DNA of 64,000 nt from Anaeramoeba flamelloides (lineage: Eukaryota; Metamonada; Anaeramoebidae): the NCBI GenBank assembly GCA_027625915.1, contig JANTQA010000060.1, positions 6,572,001-6,636,000 of the forward strand. The letters are read 5' to 3'. Positions 12,401 to 22,716 of the stretch are shown here, piece by piece. The notes beneath the pieces are model-generated. The model worked only from the letters and a program-made list of their open reading frames with translations, ran no database searches and had not been told where the DNA came from. Numbering within the stretch: position 1 is the stretch's first letter; each line of letters starts with the position of its first letter. Both the position numbers and the translations under genes were made by a program.

Positions 12401-13141
12401 TTCTTGGGTTTTTGTTTATTCTAAAAATCCATAGATATTCGTTAGGTTTTTTTTACTTTTCGAAATAAACCGAAAATTTATTAAAATTTTCGGTTTATTT
12501 CAAAAAGTAAAAAAAAACCTAGAACACTTTACAAATACACAGAAAACCTCAAGAAAACCACCTTTAGCTTTTCCAAAATTCAAAAGAATAGAGTAAAAAC
12601 TAGGCACTTACCGCCACTCTACGTCACCCCACAGCACCCCACAACACTCCACAGCACGTGGTGGCACTCTACGGCATTCCCCGAATTCCTAAAAAAAATT
12701 TCTATTTTTCTTCATTATTCCCTAATTACCTTCCACTTACCTTTAACATCTTTTATTAATTATTTTATTTCAAACAATTAGAAATATGTTAAAAAATCTG
12801 ATCAAGATAAAATTCGAAATGAAAAAGAAATGAAAGAATATAATCGTCTCGTAAAAAATAATAAATCAAGTAAAAAAGATGACAAAAATAGAAAAGATAA
12901 AAGAAGAGATAAAAGAAGAAGCAGAAAAGAAAAAAGAAGATCAAGATCAAGAAGAGATTCCAAAAGACATCACAGACGTAATTCAAGAAGACGCAGAAGA
13001 CATAGATACACTTCATCTTCAAGTGGATACTCATCATACACCGGTAGCAGTTCAAGTGGGTATTCCTCAAGTAGCAGCAGTCCTTCTTATTTCAGTTCAA
13101 GCAGTTCCGGTAGTTTTACAAGCGATTCCTTTTCGGATTAA
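9415..13141 (+). CDS. Protein with two HMG boxes and an RS/Ser-rich tail
   Basis: Three exons joined in phase 0: 9415-9600, 9720-10025 and 12782-13141, giving 283 aa. Introns are 119 bp and 2,756 bp, both GT-AG. HMG boxes bend or bind DNA in chromatin or transcription complexes. Box 1 (about residues 13-85) holds LTSYMFYNKE and SKRWRNLSEKERQ, then VFIDKSEQDKLRFEREMKEF across intron 1. Box 2 (about 113-187) holds IRTPYQFYSSDVW and GRRWKLVPEKDKE, then KYVKKSDQDKIRNEKEMKEY across intron 2. Both boxes are cut by an intron at the same point, right after the helix carrying the KER/KDKE motif, which suggests duplication of an intron-bearing box. A basic linker separates the boxes. The tail is Lys/Arg/Ser-rich, then Ser/Tyr/Gly-rich and acidic at the very end. 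The matching break inside box 2 supports the giant intron. Closest in layout to HMGB-type proteins; precise role unknown. Confidence 0.87.
11755..12690. repeat. Cluster of palindromic repeats inside the HMG intron (family E)
   Basis: Repeated blocks read TTAGCTTTTCCAGAATTCAA, GAGTAAAATCTTT and GTTAGGTTTTTTT with their complements. A near-perfect palindrome of GAAATAAACCGAAAATT and its reverse complement spans about 12441-12526. Strings of CACTCTACGGCAC-like 10-12-bp units occur at about 11865-11890 and 12604-12680. Similar AAATAAACCGAAAAT palindromes lie at about 14190-14235, 23040-23070 and 55785-55820. This looks like several nested or decayed foldback elements. No protein coding was seen. 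Confidence 0.55.
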
Positions 13142-14944
13142 AAAAAATATAAATAATAATTTATAAATTTTTAAATATTGATAAACTAATTTTTTTTCTT
13201 TTAATAATAACCTTACCCATTTTTTAAATAAATGACTATTCTAAATTACTTATTTTTGAACTTTTATTTAATTAAAGAGGAATAAATAATTTTTTTATTT
13301 TGATTTTATTTATATTTTAATTTACAATTCAATAAACCAATATTTTTAACTTTTCAGGACCATTTTTAAGAGAAGGTGGTTGATTTCAAATCTACTATAT
13401 TCTGGAAAAAATTCTTATCAAAAAGATAATCATGGTGTTAATAACATTGTTGTTCCTTCGGTCAAAATTATCTCGTAGAAAAATCAATTTTTTACTCGAT
13501 TTTTGTTTTGGAGTTCAATATGTTCTTGTTGTAATAATTAGTTAAATACCAAAATATTTATTGTTGTTTATGTTGAAGATTTCAGTTAACGGGGTCAAGA
13601 AAGATGTCAAAAGAATTGAATCTTCAACTAAACTCTTTTTTAGTCAAAGGGACTCAGTTTTATTGAAGAAATAGAACGTATTCTATGAGTTTAATTAATT
13701 ATTCTTCTCAAACTAAAAATTTAAATTTCAGATCAAAATCATTTGTTTTTCATTTTGTAAATTTTTTTTTTTTGTATTTTGCTTTTTTTATTTTTTTTAA
13801 AAATTCAATTTGAGTAAAAAAATGTATGAAACTCCAAATTAACATTAAGAAAATTAGGGCATTGTATATCCTCTTAAAATACACACATTAACAAGTAAAC
13901 AATCTATTGTCAAAAATTTTAATTTCCTTAAGACATTGAGAAATTTGAATGAGACGCTTCAAAGAAAGGTGGCCCAAAATTTTTTTAACATTTTTTTTTT
14001 TTTTGAAATTAATGGATTGTTCAGACTTTTCTTTTATGATTATCAATTCTAATAAGAAGTTTATTATTTCTCATATTTCTAAACAATCTAAGTTTAGTTG
14101 ATTCTTAGAATTAAATTGACTTTTTTATTTTTGGCTGGGCCACTTTGTCTGAAATGGTGTTTATAACGCATTTTTTTTTTAATTTAAGAAATAAACCGAC
14201 AATTAATTAATTTTTGGTTTATTTCAATAGTTAAAACAAAACACAATGGAAAGTTCCGTATAATGACTAGTTTTTTTTAATTCACAAGAATTGAATAAAA
14301 TCTAATATTTCACCCCATTCTTCTGAACTCTGGAAAACCTAATTACTGTATGGGCAAATTAATTTCCTCCCCTCAAAATAAAAAAAAAAAAAAAACGATG
14401 TGAAAAATTTTCATTTTAAAAAAAGGAAAATATTGTAAAACAAAAAGGAGATAACACATATGAAATTTCAGATCTTTGGAATATATTATAAATATATTTC
14501 GTTTACGTTTAACAGTATTGAAATAAACCAAAAAATTGATTTTTCGGTTTTTAGGTTAATAATTATTCAGTTAATCTTTGAAACTAAATCTAAATCAAAA
14601 AATTAATAACTTTTGGAGGGAATAAATATTTGGTTTTAATTATTGGAATACCTTCATTTTGTTTTCTTTCTTGAGATTTAGAAAAGAAATTAAAAAAAAA
14701 ATTAAAAATAACAATTTTTTAGAAAGATCCTTTGTTAAAAATCCAATAATCTATTATACAATACTATGAATAATTGATTTTTAAGAGACATATAAACTAC
14801 GAAGCAGTTATATTACCTATCTACGTTTACTAGTAAGATTTATTTACAAATAAATATATGATGAATATTGCAGCTTAAAAAATTTTTTTCAGGAACTGTA
14901 AATGATAAATTTCAAGTACAATCCACTCTTAATATTTGTAATCA
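13142..14944. other. Intergenic, with small open frames and a family E palindrome
   Basis: A 34-codon ATG frame at 13570-13674 (+) uses balanced codons (contains NGVKKDVKRIESSTKLFFSQ), preceded at about 13433-13535 by another short coding-like frame. These may be relics or exons; no family is recognised. A family E palindrome with GAAATAAACCGACAATTAAT lies at about 14190. The rest is A/T runs. Confidence 0.3.
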
Positions 14945-15180
14945 AACGATTGATACTATTGATTTCAAAATAAAGGGAACAAAATTTTTATACGGGTTTC
15001 CAAAAAAAGATTTGATAAATCAGGAACATTTCAAATTTATAATACTTTAAAAAAGTAAAAATTATTAATTTCCAATTTTAAAATTGTGGATTTTGATGAT
15101 TTATTTTAATTCTTGGAAGGAGATTTTTTTGTAAAGTTGAATGAAAATTTTGATCTTTTTATTTTGAAAATAACAGTAGA
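14945..15180. repeat. Foldback repeat D2
   Basis: Palindromic unit of about 235 bp centred near 15072 on CAATTTTAAAATTG. The left arm carries TTTCAAAATAAAGGGAACAA and the right arm ends with its diverged complement (TTTTGATCTTTTTATTTTGA). Same sequence family as 2825-3325 and 29680-29905. The open frame at 14868-15050 runs through the arm and is not considered a gene. Confidence 0.55.
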
Positions 15181-15854
15181 ATTGATAAAACCTTGGGAAC
15201 TTTTATCAAATTTTATATATTAGTGAAACAGAACTGAAAACTGATACCCACTTATTTACAAAAAAAAGCATACAAGAACATTAAGAATAATTTACATAAA
15301 CACAAGGCACTTCAAATATTAATCTGAAATTAAATTTGATTTTATTTTTCGAAAAAAAAATCGGTTCTCAACAATATGAACCACAAAATTTAATGCACCT
15401 TAAAATTTTTTTTGAAATAAAAACATAACCAAGATATAAAAACTGATTTTTATCAAATTGGTTATATATTTTTGGCTTTGTTGAAAAGATCACATCAAGT
15501 AATTATGTTATAACCTCAAATAAACTAATTATTTTATTTAATCAGCCTTTCTACTTTATACTTTTGGGAAAGTATTTGAAAGGGTTTGTAAAAGCTATAA
15601 ACTTTTTTGGGATTAGATCTAAAAAAAACTTCAAAAAATCTCCTGACTTTATAAATCTTGAAGTCTTTCAAACTTCGGTAAAACTTGAAAACACTTTTGT
15701 AGATTTTCCAACACCCGTAGAGAAGAAATACATTGTAAAAGCGAAAACCTTTGTAAAAGTCAAAAGTTTTTTTGTAGTTTACCATTCAATTATTAATTAT
15801 TTTTTTGAAATTTATTTTTTAGTTTACCCGTTTATTCAAACCACGAAGATCAAA

Positions 15855-17456
15855 ATGAATAGAAACCAAACACGAATTCAAGACAAACAAATATATTCCA
15901 CATTCAATAATAGAAAAGGTATTTTTCAAAATAAAAATGATAAGGATAAGCTGACTGATCAAAATTTTTACAACACCCAATCTCATCCATCAACAACAAA
16001 AAACAATTTTTTTGAAAAGCATAAGAACCTAGAAAATTCCTTTTCCACCAACGGGTATGTTAACGAACAAGATAGGAACGAGAAATATGAAAAAGAAAAA
16101 AAAATATTGCAAATGAAAAGGAAAAATAATCCTGATCTGAAAGTAAAAGAAAAACAAGAATTTCAAACACAAAAGAAAAAGGAAACACATGATCTGAATA
16201 CCATCACAAAAAAAATTATAGATCCAAATCAACTTTTAGGGAACCAAACAGTTTCTTTGAATAATAAACCCCTTTTAAACGGGTTGGGTACTGCTTTTAA
16301 TAATGAAAATAGGAACAAATATAGTCTGGAAGAAAAGTTAATAAGAAAACAGCAAAAACATAACGACGTTTTAAACATCAAGTCTCCTCAAAAAACTTAC
16401 GAAGAAATTCTGAGAGAAAATGCTCAACTTAAAAAGACTCTTCTAGATTTCACAAAATTAAGACAAAGAGAAAAAAAACAATTTGAAAGTATTCTTAAAA
16501 ACAAAAATATCGGAACACATATCATAAAAAATGACAAGAGTGATCAAGAAAAGAGAATCAAGAAACTTGTCTTCTTAAATATTCAAAAATCAAAAGAAAT
16601 CATGATCTCCAGAGATTTATTAGGGAAATTAAAGAAGAATCTTGAAGACCTGAGAATTGGATTGTCAGAATTGGAGAATAAGTTTCAGAACAACTCAGTA
16701 CAATTGAAAAATTTAAAAATTAAGAATAACGAACAACAAAATAAGATCCAACAATTGGAATCTAAAAATTATTCCCTTGAAAAAAAATTAGCCAAAGTTA
16801 AAGAAATAAACAAAATATTATTTGGAAATAATACCCAGAAATCAAATTGTATCGATGAACTCAAACTACAAATTGTCAAACAACAACAAAAACTCCAAAA
16901 AACAAAAAAGTATAAAAAACAAAGAGACAATTTAAATGAAACTTTTCATCAAATGAATAATTCACAAATAATCCAAAAACAAAATCACAATATTGAAAAA
17001 TATATCCAAAATGCCCAAGCAATAAATAAACAATTTGACAAAACTCTAAACCAAATAAAACACAACACAAAGAATTATAATCTTGATCAAGAAACTAATA
17101 ATTATAAAAATTCCAAACAAACCTTGACAGGAGAAAAAAAACACAAGAAATTAATACAAGCAATAGAAAAGGAATCCAAAGATTGGAAAGAAGAGATAAT
17201 AAACAACCAGTACATTGTTTCAGATCTCTTTAAAAAAAAATGTTGTGAAATCAATAACAAAAATATCCAAATTCAAAAACTAACAGAGGAAAACGCCAAT
17301 CTACAAAAGGTTCTACTAGAAAAAGAAAATCAATTATTGAAAAAATATCAATTTGTAACAATAAACAACCCAAAACCACCAAAAAGTTTATACAAAAAAA
17401 AAAAAAAACATAACAATAAACATCATAAAAAAAAAAAACATCATCACAGGAAGTAG
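15855..17456 (+). CDS. Coiled-coil protein of unknown function
   Basis: 533 aa from the ATG at 15855 to TAG. The frame is open upstream to 15564 without an ATG, so a longer product or an upstream exon is possible. The N-terminal third (about residues 1-175) is polar and Asn/Lys-rich. From about residue 180 (TYEEILRENAQLKKTLLDFT) to about 510 the sequence shows heptad-like Leu/Ile spacing with Glu, Lys and Gln between, as in long parallel coiled coils; examples are LKKNLEDLRIGLSELENKFQ and LTEENANLQKVLLEKENQLL. The protein ends in a Lys/His tail (KKHNNKHHKKKKHHHRK). A cytoskeletal or scaffold role is plausible but inferred only from structure. No catalytic or targeting motif was found. Confidence 0.75.
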   Translation: MNRNQTRIQDKQIYSTFNNRKGIFQNKNDKDKLTDQNFYNTQSHPSTTKNNFFEKHKNLENSFSTNGYVNEQDRNEKYEKEKKILQMKRKNNPDLKVKEKQEFQTQKKKETHDLNTITKKIIDPNQLLGNQTVSLNNKPLLNGLGTAFNNENRNKYSLEEKLIRKQQKHNDVLNIKSPQKTYEEILRENAQLKKTLLDFTKLRQREKKQFESILKNKNIGTHIIKNDKSDQEKRIKKLVFLNIQKSKEIMISRDLLGKLKKNLEDLRIGLSELENKFQNNSVQLKNLKIKNNEQQNKIQQLESKNYSLEKKLAKVKEINKILFGNNTQKSNCIDELKLQIVKQQQKLQKTKKYKKQRDNLNETFHQMNNSQIIQKQNHNIEKYIQNAQAINKQFDKTLNQIKHNTKNYNLDQETNNYKNSKQTLTGEKKHKKLIQAIEKESKDWKEEIINNQYIVSDLFKKKCCEINNKNIQIQKLTEENANLQKVLLEKENQLLKKYQFVTINNPKPPKSLYKKKKKHNNKHHKKKKHHHRK

Positions 17457-17924
17457 AATTTTTTCTTTTTCTTTAAAAAAACAATACATAAATCCTTTTA
17501 TTTAACATTATTAAATACCTATTATTTGGCAATAATTTCAAAATTTTAATTCTTTCAACATTATTCATATTTCTTCCTTCTATTAAATTATCTTCTGAAC
17601 CTTTATAATAAATTAAATAATGATTTATTTAGTTATATAACTACAAATCCAATTTTGGGATCTGCATTGAAATCCAAATTATTTTAATATATTGTATGAT
17701 TACTGGTGTTTTTACAAAATTATTATTTTTAATTCTTTAAATAGAACAAAAAAAAAAAACATTCAAGAAAAATCTTGTTGTTTTTGAGTTTTTTATAAGA
17801 AAACTTATATGTATAAGATGAATATAATACAAATTTCAACTCTTCTCTAATCCTTATTATCATATTTATTTAATAAACTTTGTTTCCGTTTAAGAAACAC
17901 CAAAAGAATTCCAAATATTTTCTT
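17457..17924. other. Intergenic, AT-rich
   Basis: 3' flank of the coiled-coil gene. No further gene or named repeat seen. Confidence 0.4.
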
Positions 17925-18800
17925 TTATATTATTGAAGAGGTGTAAATCACACTCTAAATATACTTTTACTTAAATTTCCTCAAAGGTAATTTAAGAGTA
18001 AAATCATAGATTTCACGATTTGTAACAGAAAGACAAGCCCAATTTTTTTTTTTTTATGTTTAAAAACAAAAAATCGAAAAAAATTGAAAAGAAAAAATGA
18101 AAAATGAAAAAAAAAAAAAAAGAAATTTAAAAAGGGTCTATAACAAGCGATTGGTAAAAAATCAAAAAAAAAAACCTACATCATTATGTTTAATTAAGAA
18201 CACACAAAATCACAACCACAATACTTTCAATGAAGTAGATTTAATTGGACAATTTATGATAATTGTTAATTAGGGGATTGTTATTTAATTGTTGTGTTTT
18301 CTTTCTTTTTTTTATTATGTTTTGCTATAAACCGAAGGTATTTTTAATCATTACTTTTTATTTTTTATTTTCAAGTTACAGTCCTGTGCTCTTTTAAGGC
18401 ACAGAAAAAATCAAGAAATAAAGCACAAAAAATCCCATTAAGACACAAAATCAAAGTGGTCAAAATAAGGCACAATTTTTCGGTGTAAATATGCAAGATT
18501 ACTAATAATTAAATATTCTATATATATTGATAAAAACACTCAAACTAACTCTGTAATTATTCAGTGAAATTATATCTTGAAATCAGGAAAGTGCCCCAAA
18601 TCAAAAATTTGTGCCTTAAAGTGAACAAAATTTTGTTCACTTTATCTTGATTTTTCATGAGCCTTTGATAGACACAGGACTGTACTCATACTTTCATCTT
18701 TCAGTATCTCCAGTATTATCAAACAACATCTTGATGCTTTTTATGCTGTAATTCTTTTTATCAATATAAAGAAGATTCAGCCAGAGAAAAAATGAAAATA
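17925..18800 (+). repeat. Dispersed repeat C, copy 1 (split by a MITE)
   Basis: This stretch is homologous, in inverted orientation, to 46771-47340. Shared blocks in order are TTATTGAAGA, CTCTAAAT, AAAATCATAGATTTCACGAT, AAGCGATTGGTAAA, CACAAAATCACAACCACAAT, GGGGATTGTTATTTAATTGT, TTTTATTTTCAAGT, then after the inserted MITE ACTCATACTTTC and TCAATATAAAGAAGATTCAG. Without the 304-bp insert and one TA the repeat is about 570 bp. No open frame is evident. Its nature (SINE, old DNA element or duplicated locus) is not clear. Confidence 0.7.
18379..18682. mobile_element. Inverted-repeat MITE, family A variant, copy 3
   Basis: This 304-bp element is bounded by TA (18377-18378 and 18683-18684), with ends CAGTCCTGTG and CACAGGACTG. 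Inner motifs CTTTTAAGGCACA, TTAAGACACAAA and TTGTGCCTTAAAGTG tie it to family A, though the termini differ and it is longer. The homologous repeat at 46771-47340 lacks it and keeps a single TA at the junction. Confidence 0.8.
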
Positions 18801-19429
18801 ATCTCAATTCCAAATATTAATTTTTTTTTAATTTCTTTTTATATAATAAATAAGAAAAAAGGATAAGAATACACCTAAAACCTTTGATATCTATATAAAG
18901 TCAATCCAACCAATCGATATATTTCCTTAAAAATTCAAAAACTAAAATTCTTTATTCATTTATAGAGAGAAAGGAATAATTACGGAACATTCATCACAAA
19001 AAACGAGAATAAGAAAAATAAACAACAGTCATTTTAAAAAAACGAAGACTTTTTTAAACCTTTTATCAAGTTTTATATTTAAAAAAAGTGTTCATTTTTT
19101 ATAATTCAATTTTGTAAAAACTTTTCTGATTAATAAATTGAAGAATCAGCTTTTAAATGTAGTGTAGAGGCTGAGTTATGAAGAAAAGTATTTTTTTTTT
19201 CAAAAACATTATTTTAGTAAAACATAACAATTTCGAAAAGATTTCATTCCTATACAGCCATAAAAAAAGACATCACTGTTTTAAAAAAGTTATAATAAAA
19301 AAATGAAAATATTATATGTATGACCCAATTAATAATCTGCCCAATGTTGTTAGGTTTTTGAGATATGGAAGATAAACATATTTTTATGAGAATTTTTGTT
19401 TTTTTTTACTTAAATAAAAACAACCAGCT
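18801..19429. other. Intergenic, AT-rich
   Basis: No gene recognised; mainly A/T runs. Confidence 0.4.
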
Positions 19430-19905
19430 AAGTACTTAATTACACCCCATAAGCCACATGTAAAACAAGAAACCTATAAAACGATTATCAATATTTAACA
19501 AAAAAATCACCATTTAGGATTAATCAAAAACCACAATTCTCAGGTAACCCCATTGAGAAAAACCAACAATGTTAATTCTGATATTCAATTAAGAATTCAA
19601 GACAATTCCAATAGAAATCAATATTATTTTACTACAATAATTTTCATTTTTTCAATAACATTAGATCAAAAAAATTTACATTCTGGCTACTATAAACCTT
19701 GTAATATAAAAAAATTTTTGCATGTGTTCTTTAAAGAAAATTGATAAAAAAAAAAAAAATGAAAGAATTATTTCGAGTTTCAAATCTCGAAAATTAAAAA
19801 TTTTTTCTTTGAATATCCATTTAAACCCTTAACAACACCAATAATTCATCTATATCAACGGAGTCAGTTTGATTGTAAAATAATTTATTTTATATTTCAT
19901 TTCTA
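19430..19905 (+). repeat. Dispersed repeat F, copy 1
   Basis: Shares a string of blocks with 25090-25560 and 43330-43640: CACAATTCTCAGGTAACC, CAACAATGTTAATTCTGAT, TTTTCATTTTTTCAATAACA, and near the end AATATCCATTTAAACCC followed by AATTCATCTATATCAAC. Copies are heavily diverged. An open frame at 19553-19744 runs through it but is not shared as an intact frame in the other copies. Confidence 0.45.
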
Positions 19906-20463
19906 ATTCAAAAAAATGAATTAATATTACATATTTTTTTCAAAGCTTCCTACAATAAGATTCACAAATAAAAACAAAATCTTAATCTGGTTATATAAAG
20001 ACCTGATTAAATTATTTATAATCATTTTTTAATATGCCGAAATCAATAAAAAAACTATTTTTTCAATTTTTTGTTTTATTTATTTTGTAGTATAATTTAT
20101 TTACTTCTTTGATAAGTTATCAAAGTTGATGTAAAAAAATAATTTTTAGTAAAAAATGTTTAAGAAAACAAAATAAAATTGTTTTTATATTTATACATAT
20201 TGAAAAATGAAAAAGACTCAATAAAATGTGGCAGCGAAACTATTTTTTGATTATTTTGGCTCATATTTTCACTTTTTTATTTAATAGAATATTTTGATGA
20301 CTTTATCCAAAAACTTTGTTTATAATATATAAACAGATTAGTAATTACAAGTTAAACAAACAATCTTTTTTCCCATTTCAAGATCCCCTCATCCTTAAAG
20401 AAATAAATTTTACTTTATTTCGAATGTTTTTCATTTTTTGTTTTTTTTTTATTTTTCTAAAAA

Positions 20464-21549
20464 ATGACTGATCTATATGCACCAAACCATACTTTATATG
20501 TTCGAAACATTGACGAGTCTATCAAATTAAATGGTACATACCACACTTCTTTTTTTGTTTTTTAACTAACCAACTTTTCGAACATCCAAAACTCTTTTAA
20601 CTTATTTCCCCTCTTTTCCTTTTGCTTCAAATTTTTTTTTTTTTTTTTTTTTTTTGAATCAATCCCTACTTTCACTTACCCACCAATTTCAAATTGATCA
20701 AAAATAAAACCTTACTAGACCTAAAAGAAGAGTTTACAAAACTGTTTTCAAAGCACGGCAAGGTTCTTGATATTCACGCACGAAAAGCTATGAAAATGCG
20801 AGGGCAATGCTTTGTGGTTTTTGAAACACTCGACTCAGCAATTCAAGCAAAGCAAGAACTGAACTCGTTTGTGTTTCATGAAAAGCCACTGGACGTTCAG
20901 TTTGCAAGAGAAAAATCTGATCTTGTTTTAAAAAAATTTGATAAATACGATCCAGAGGTGGTTAAAAAAAGAAGAAGAATCAGAGAAAACAAAAGGCAAG
21001 GGATCAGTGTAACAATTCCAAAAACGACAACAATGGATATTAGTCAACAGGTGAACGAAAGCCTTGGCACCACTAACGTTCCACAACAAACCCAACAAAT
21101 ACAGCAACCAGAAATCGAAATACAGCCACAAACAACCCAAAATATCCAAGAAAAGAAAAAAGAGTCCTTACCAACCAAACCTAACCGTTTCCTTTTTGTG
21201 GAAAATTTGCCTAAGGAAGCACAAAAAGTCATGCTAGATTTAATATTTGGACAGTAATATTCTTTTCTTTTTAATAACTGGTTACTAAAATTTTTTTTAA
21301 TTATTCTTCCTTTCGGTTATCCTTAATTTTTTTTTATTTAATATTTAATTGCACACAAACATATATTTAACTATACCTTTCTTTTTCTTAAGGTTTGAGG
21401 GTTTCAAAGAAGTTAGAACAGTTCCAAATAACCATTCTATCGCATTTGTAGAATACGACAACGAATCAAATTCAACAACAGCAATGAATTTATTACAAGG
21501 CTTTGACATTAAAAACGAAAAAATTAAAATTACCTATTTAAAAGTATAA
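20464..21549 (+). CDS. U1A/U2B''-type (SNF) spliceosomal RRM protein
   Basis: Three exons, 20464-20533, 20719-21253 and 21393-21549, joined in phases 1 and 2, give 253 aa; introns of 185 and 139 bp are GT-AG. This protein binds stem-loops of U1 and/or U2 snRNA in the nucleus. RRM1 starts with NHTLYVRNIDESIKLND (residues 8-24, completed by the splice) and has RNP1 MKMRGQCFVVF (48-58), including the MRGQ found in U1A. A Gln/Pro-rich linker follows. RRM2 (179-253) has RNP2 FLFVENLPKEA, the junction FGQ-FEGFKEVRTVPNNHS and RNP1-like IAFVEYDNE, ending LLQGFDIKNEKIKITYLKV as in U1A and U2B''. The splice joins restore the family sequence exactly. Whether this single protein serves both U1 and U2, as Drosophila SNF does, cannot be told. 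Confidence 0.92.
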
Positions 21550-22243
21550 TGAAAATATAAAAAAGACAATTCCAAATAAATAAGATTCAACTTATTTTAA
21601 ATATTAATTACACAACCATAAATTTTCCAAATCGAAATTTATTTCCTTCTTTTGAAATTTTATTTTCATTGGAAATACAATCAAATTGTTTTTAAGGGAA
21701 ACTATACCTATAAAAATAAATTGAAATTTTTTTTATGAATTTTGAAAATCTTCAATTTAAAGTTTTAATTTAAATCTCCAAATTAAACTTGATGCCTGTA
21801 ATTATCCTAGATAAATTTTTTTCCTTTTGATTTCAACAATTTTTAGTTTTTAGTCATTTTTCGATAATAATAAATGAAAATTTTTATTTCAAATTTCTCA
21901 AATATTTTATGTATTATGAGTTGAAAAAATTAAAAAAGATCTTCACAAAATCAATTTTAAAATGAAAATTTTTTGAAATTTTATTAAGCTTTCCTTATTA
22001 GGCTTTGTGATAAAATTTTAATATGTTTATTTTGATTTTAACAGTATGCTTTTTTATCACAAAAACCAGACACACATAAGTTTTTGCCTTTTTTTAGAAA
22101 GTATTTATTTATTAATTTTGTTTTAATCACAAGTTTGAGTACGAGTTGTTTTTATTATTTCTGTGATTGCTTATATATACTCTTTTAAAGATTATTATTT
22201 CAAAATAACATTGCAATAAAAACAAGAAACAAGTACAAAAATA
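21550..22243. other. Intergenic, AT-rich
   Basis: 3' flank of the U1A-like gene. No gene or named repeat recognised. Confidence 0.4.
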
Positions 22244-22716
22244 GTGATCAAAATAATGCTTGTCAAAATCCTAAAATCTGTGTTTCAAAATAGAATCAGT
22301 GGTTTTTTTCTCTTCTTGTTCCAATGTAATATCCAATTTACTATTCAATAGTATCCCTAAAATCAAATTAATTTTGAAGGGGAACATCTGGATATTTTAA
22401 GTAAAATTTTAATTATGAAATGAAATTTGTTCAAAATTTTCCATAATATTCTCAATTTTTTTGAAATTTTTTGTATTTTTTTGATAAAAAAAATTAAAAA
22501 AATTCACTCTATTTTTTTAAGAAAAATTTTACAAATTTGATCCTTTATTTTTATATTTTTGATCTAAATAATCGAATTTAAGGAAAACAATAAGATATTT
22601 ACTTATGATTTATTGCCAATTTATTTGATCTTCCAGTGCCAGTTTTCTATAACAAAAAAACACGCTTTTTATTTCAAAATACATAATTAAACTTTTCTGA
22701 ACAAAAATTTTGAGAA
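22244..22716 (+). mobile_element. Approximately 470-bp inverted-end element, family B, copy 1
   Basis: Begins GTGATCAAAATAATGC and carries AATCTGTGTTTCAAAATAG, matching the copy at 50009. The right end (AACACGCTTTTTATTTCAAA) is a diverged complement of the left end, so the element has imperfect inverted termini of about 60 bp. Internal blocks shared with 50009-50473 include TCAAAATTTTCCATAATATT and TTTACAAATTTGATCCTTTA. No coding frame. Probably a non-autonomous DNA transposon. Confidence 0.65.
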
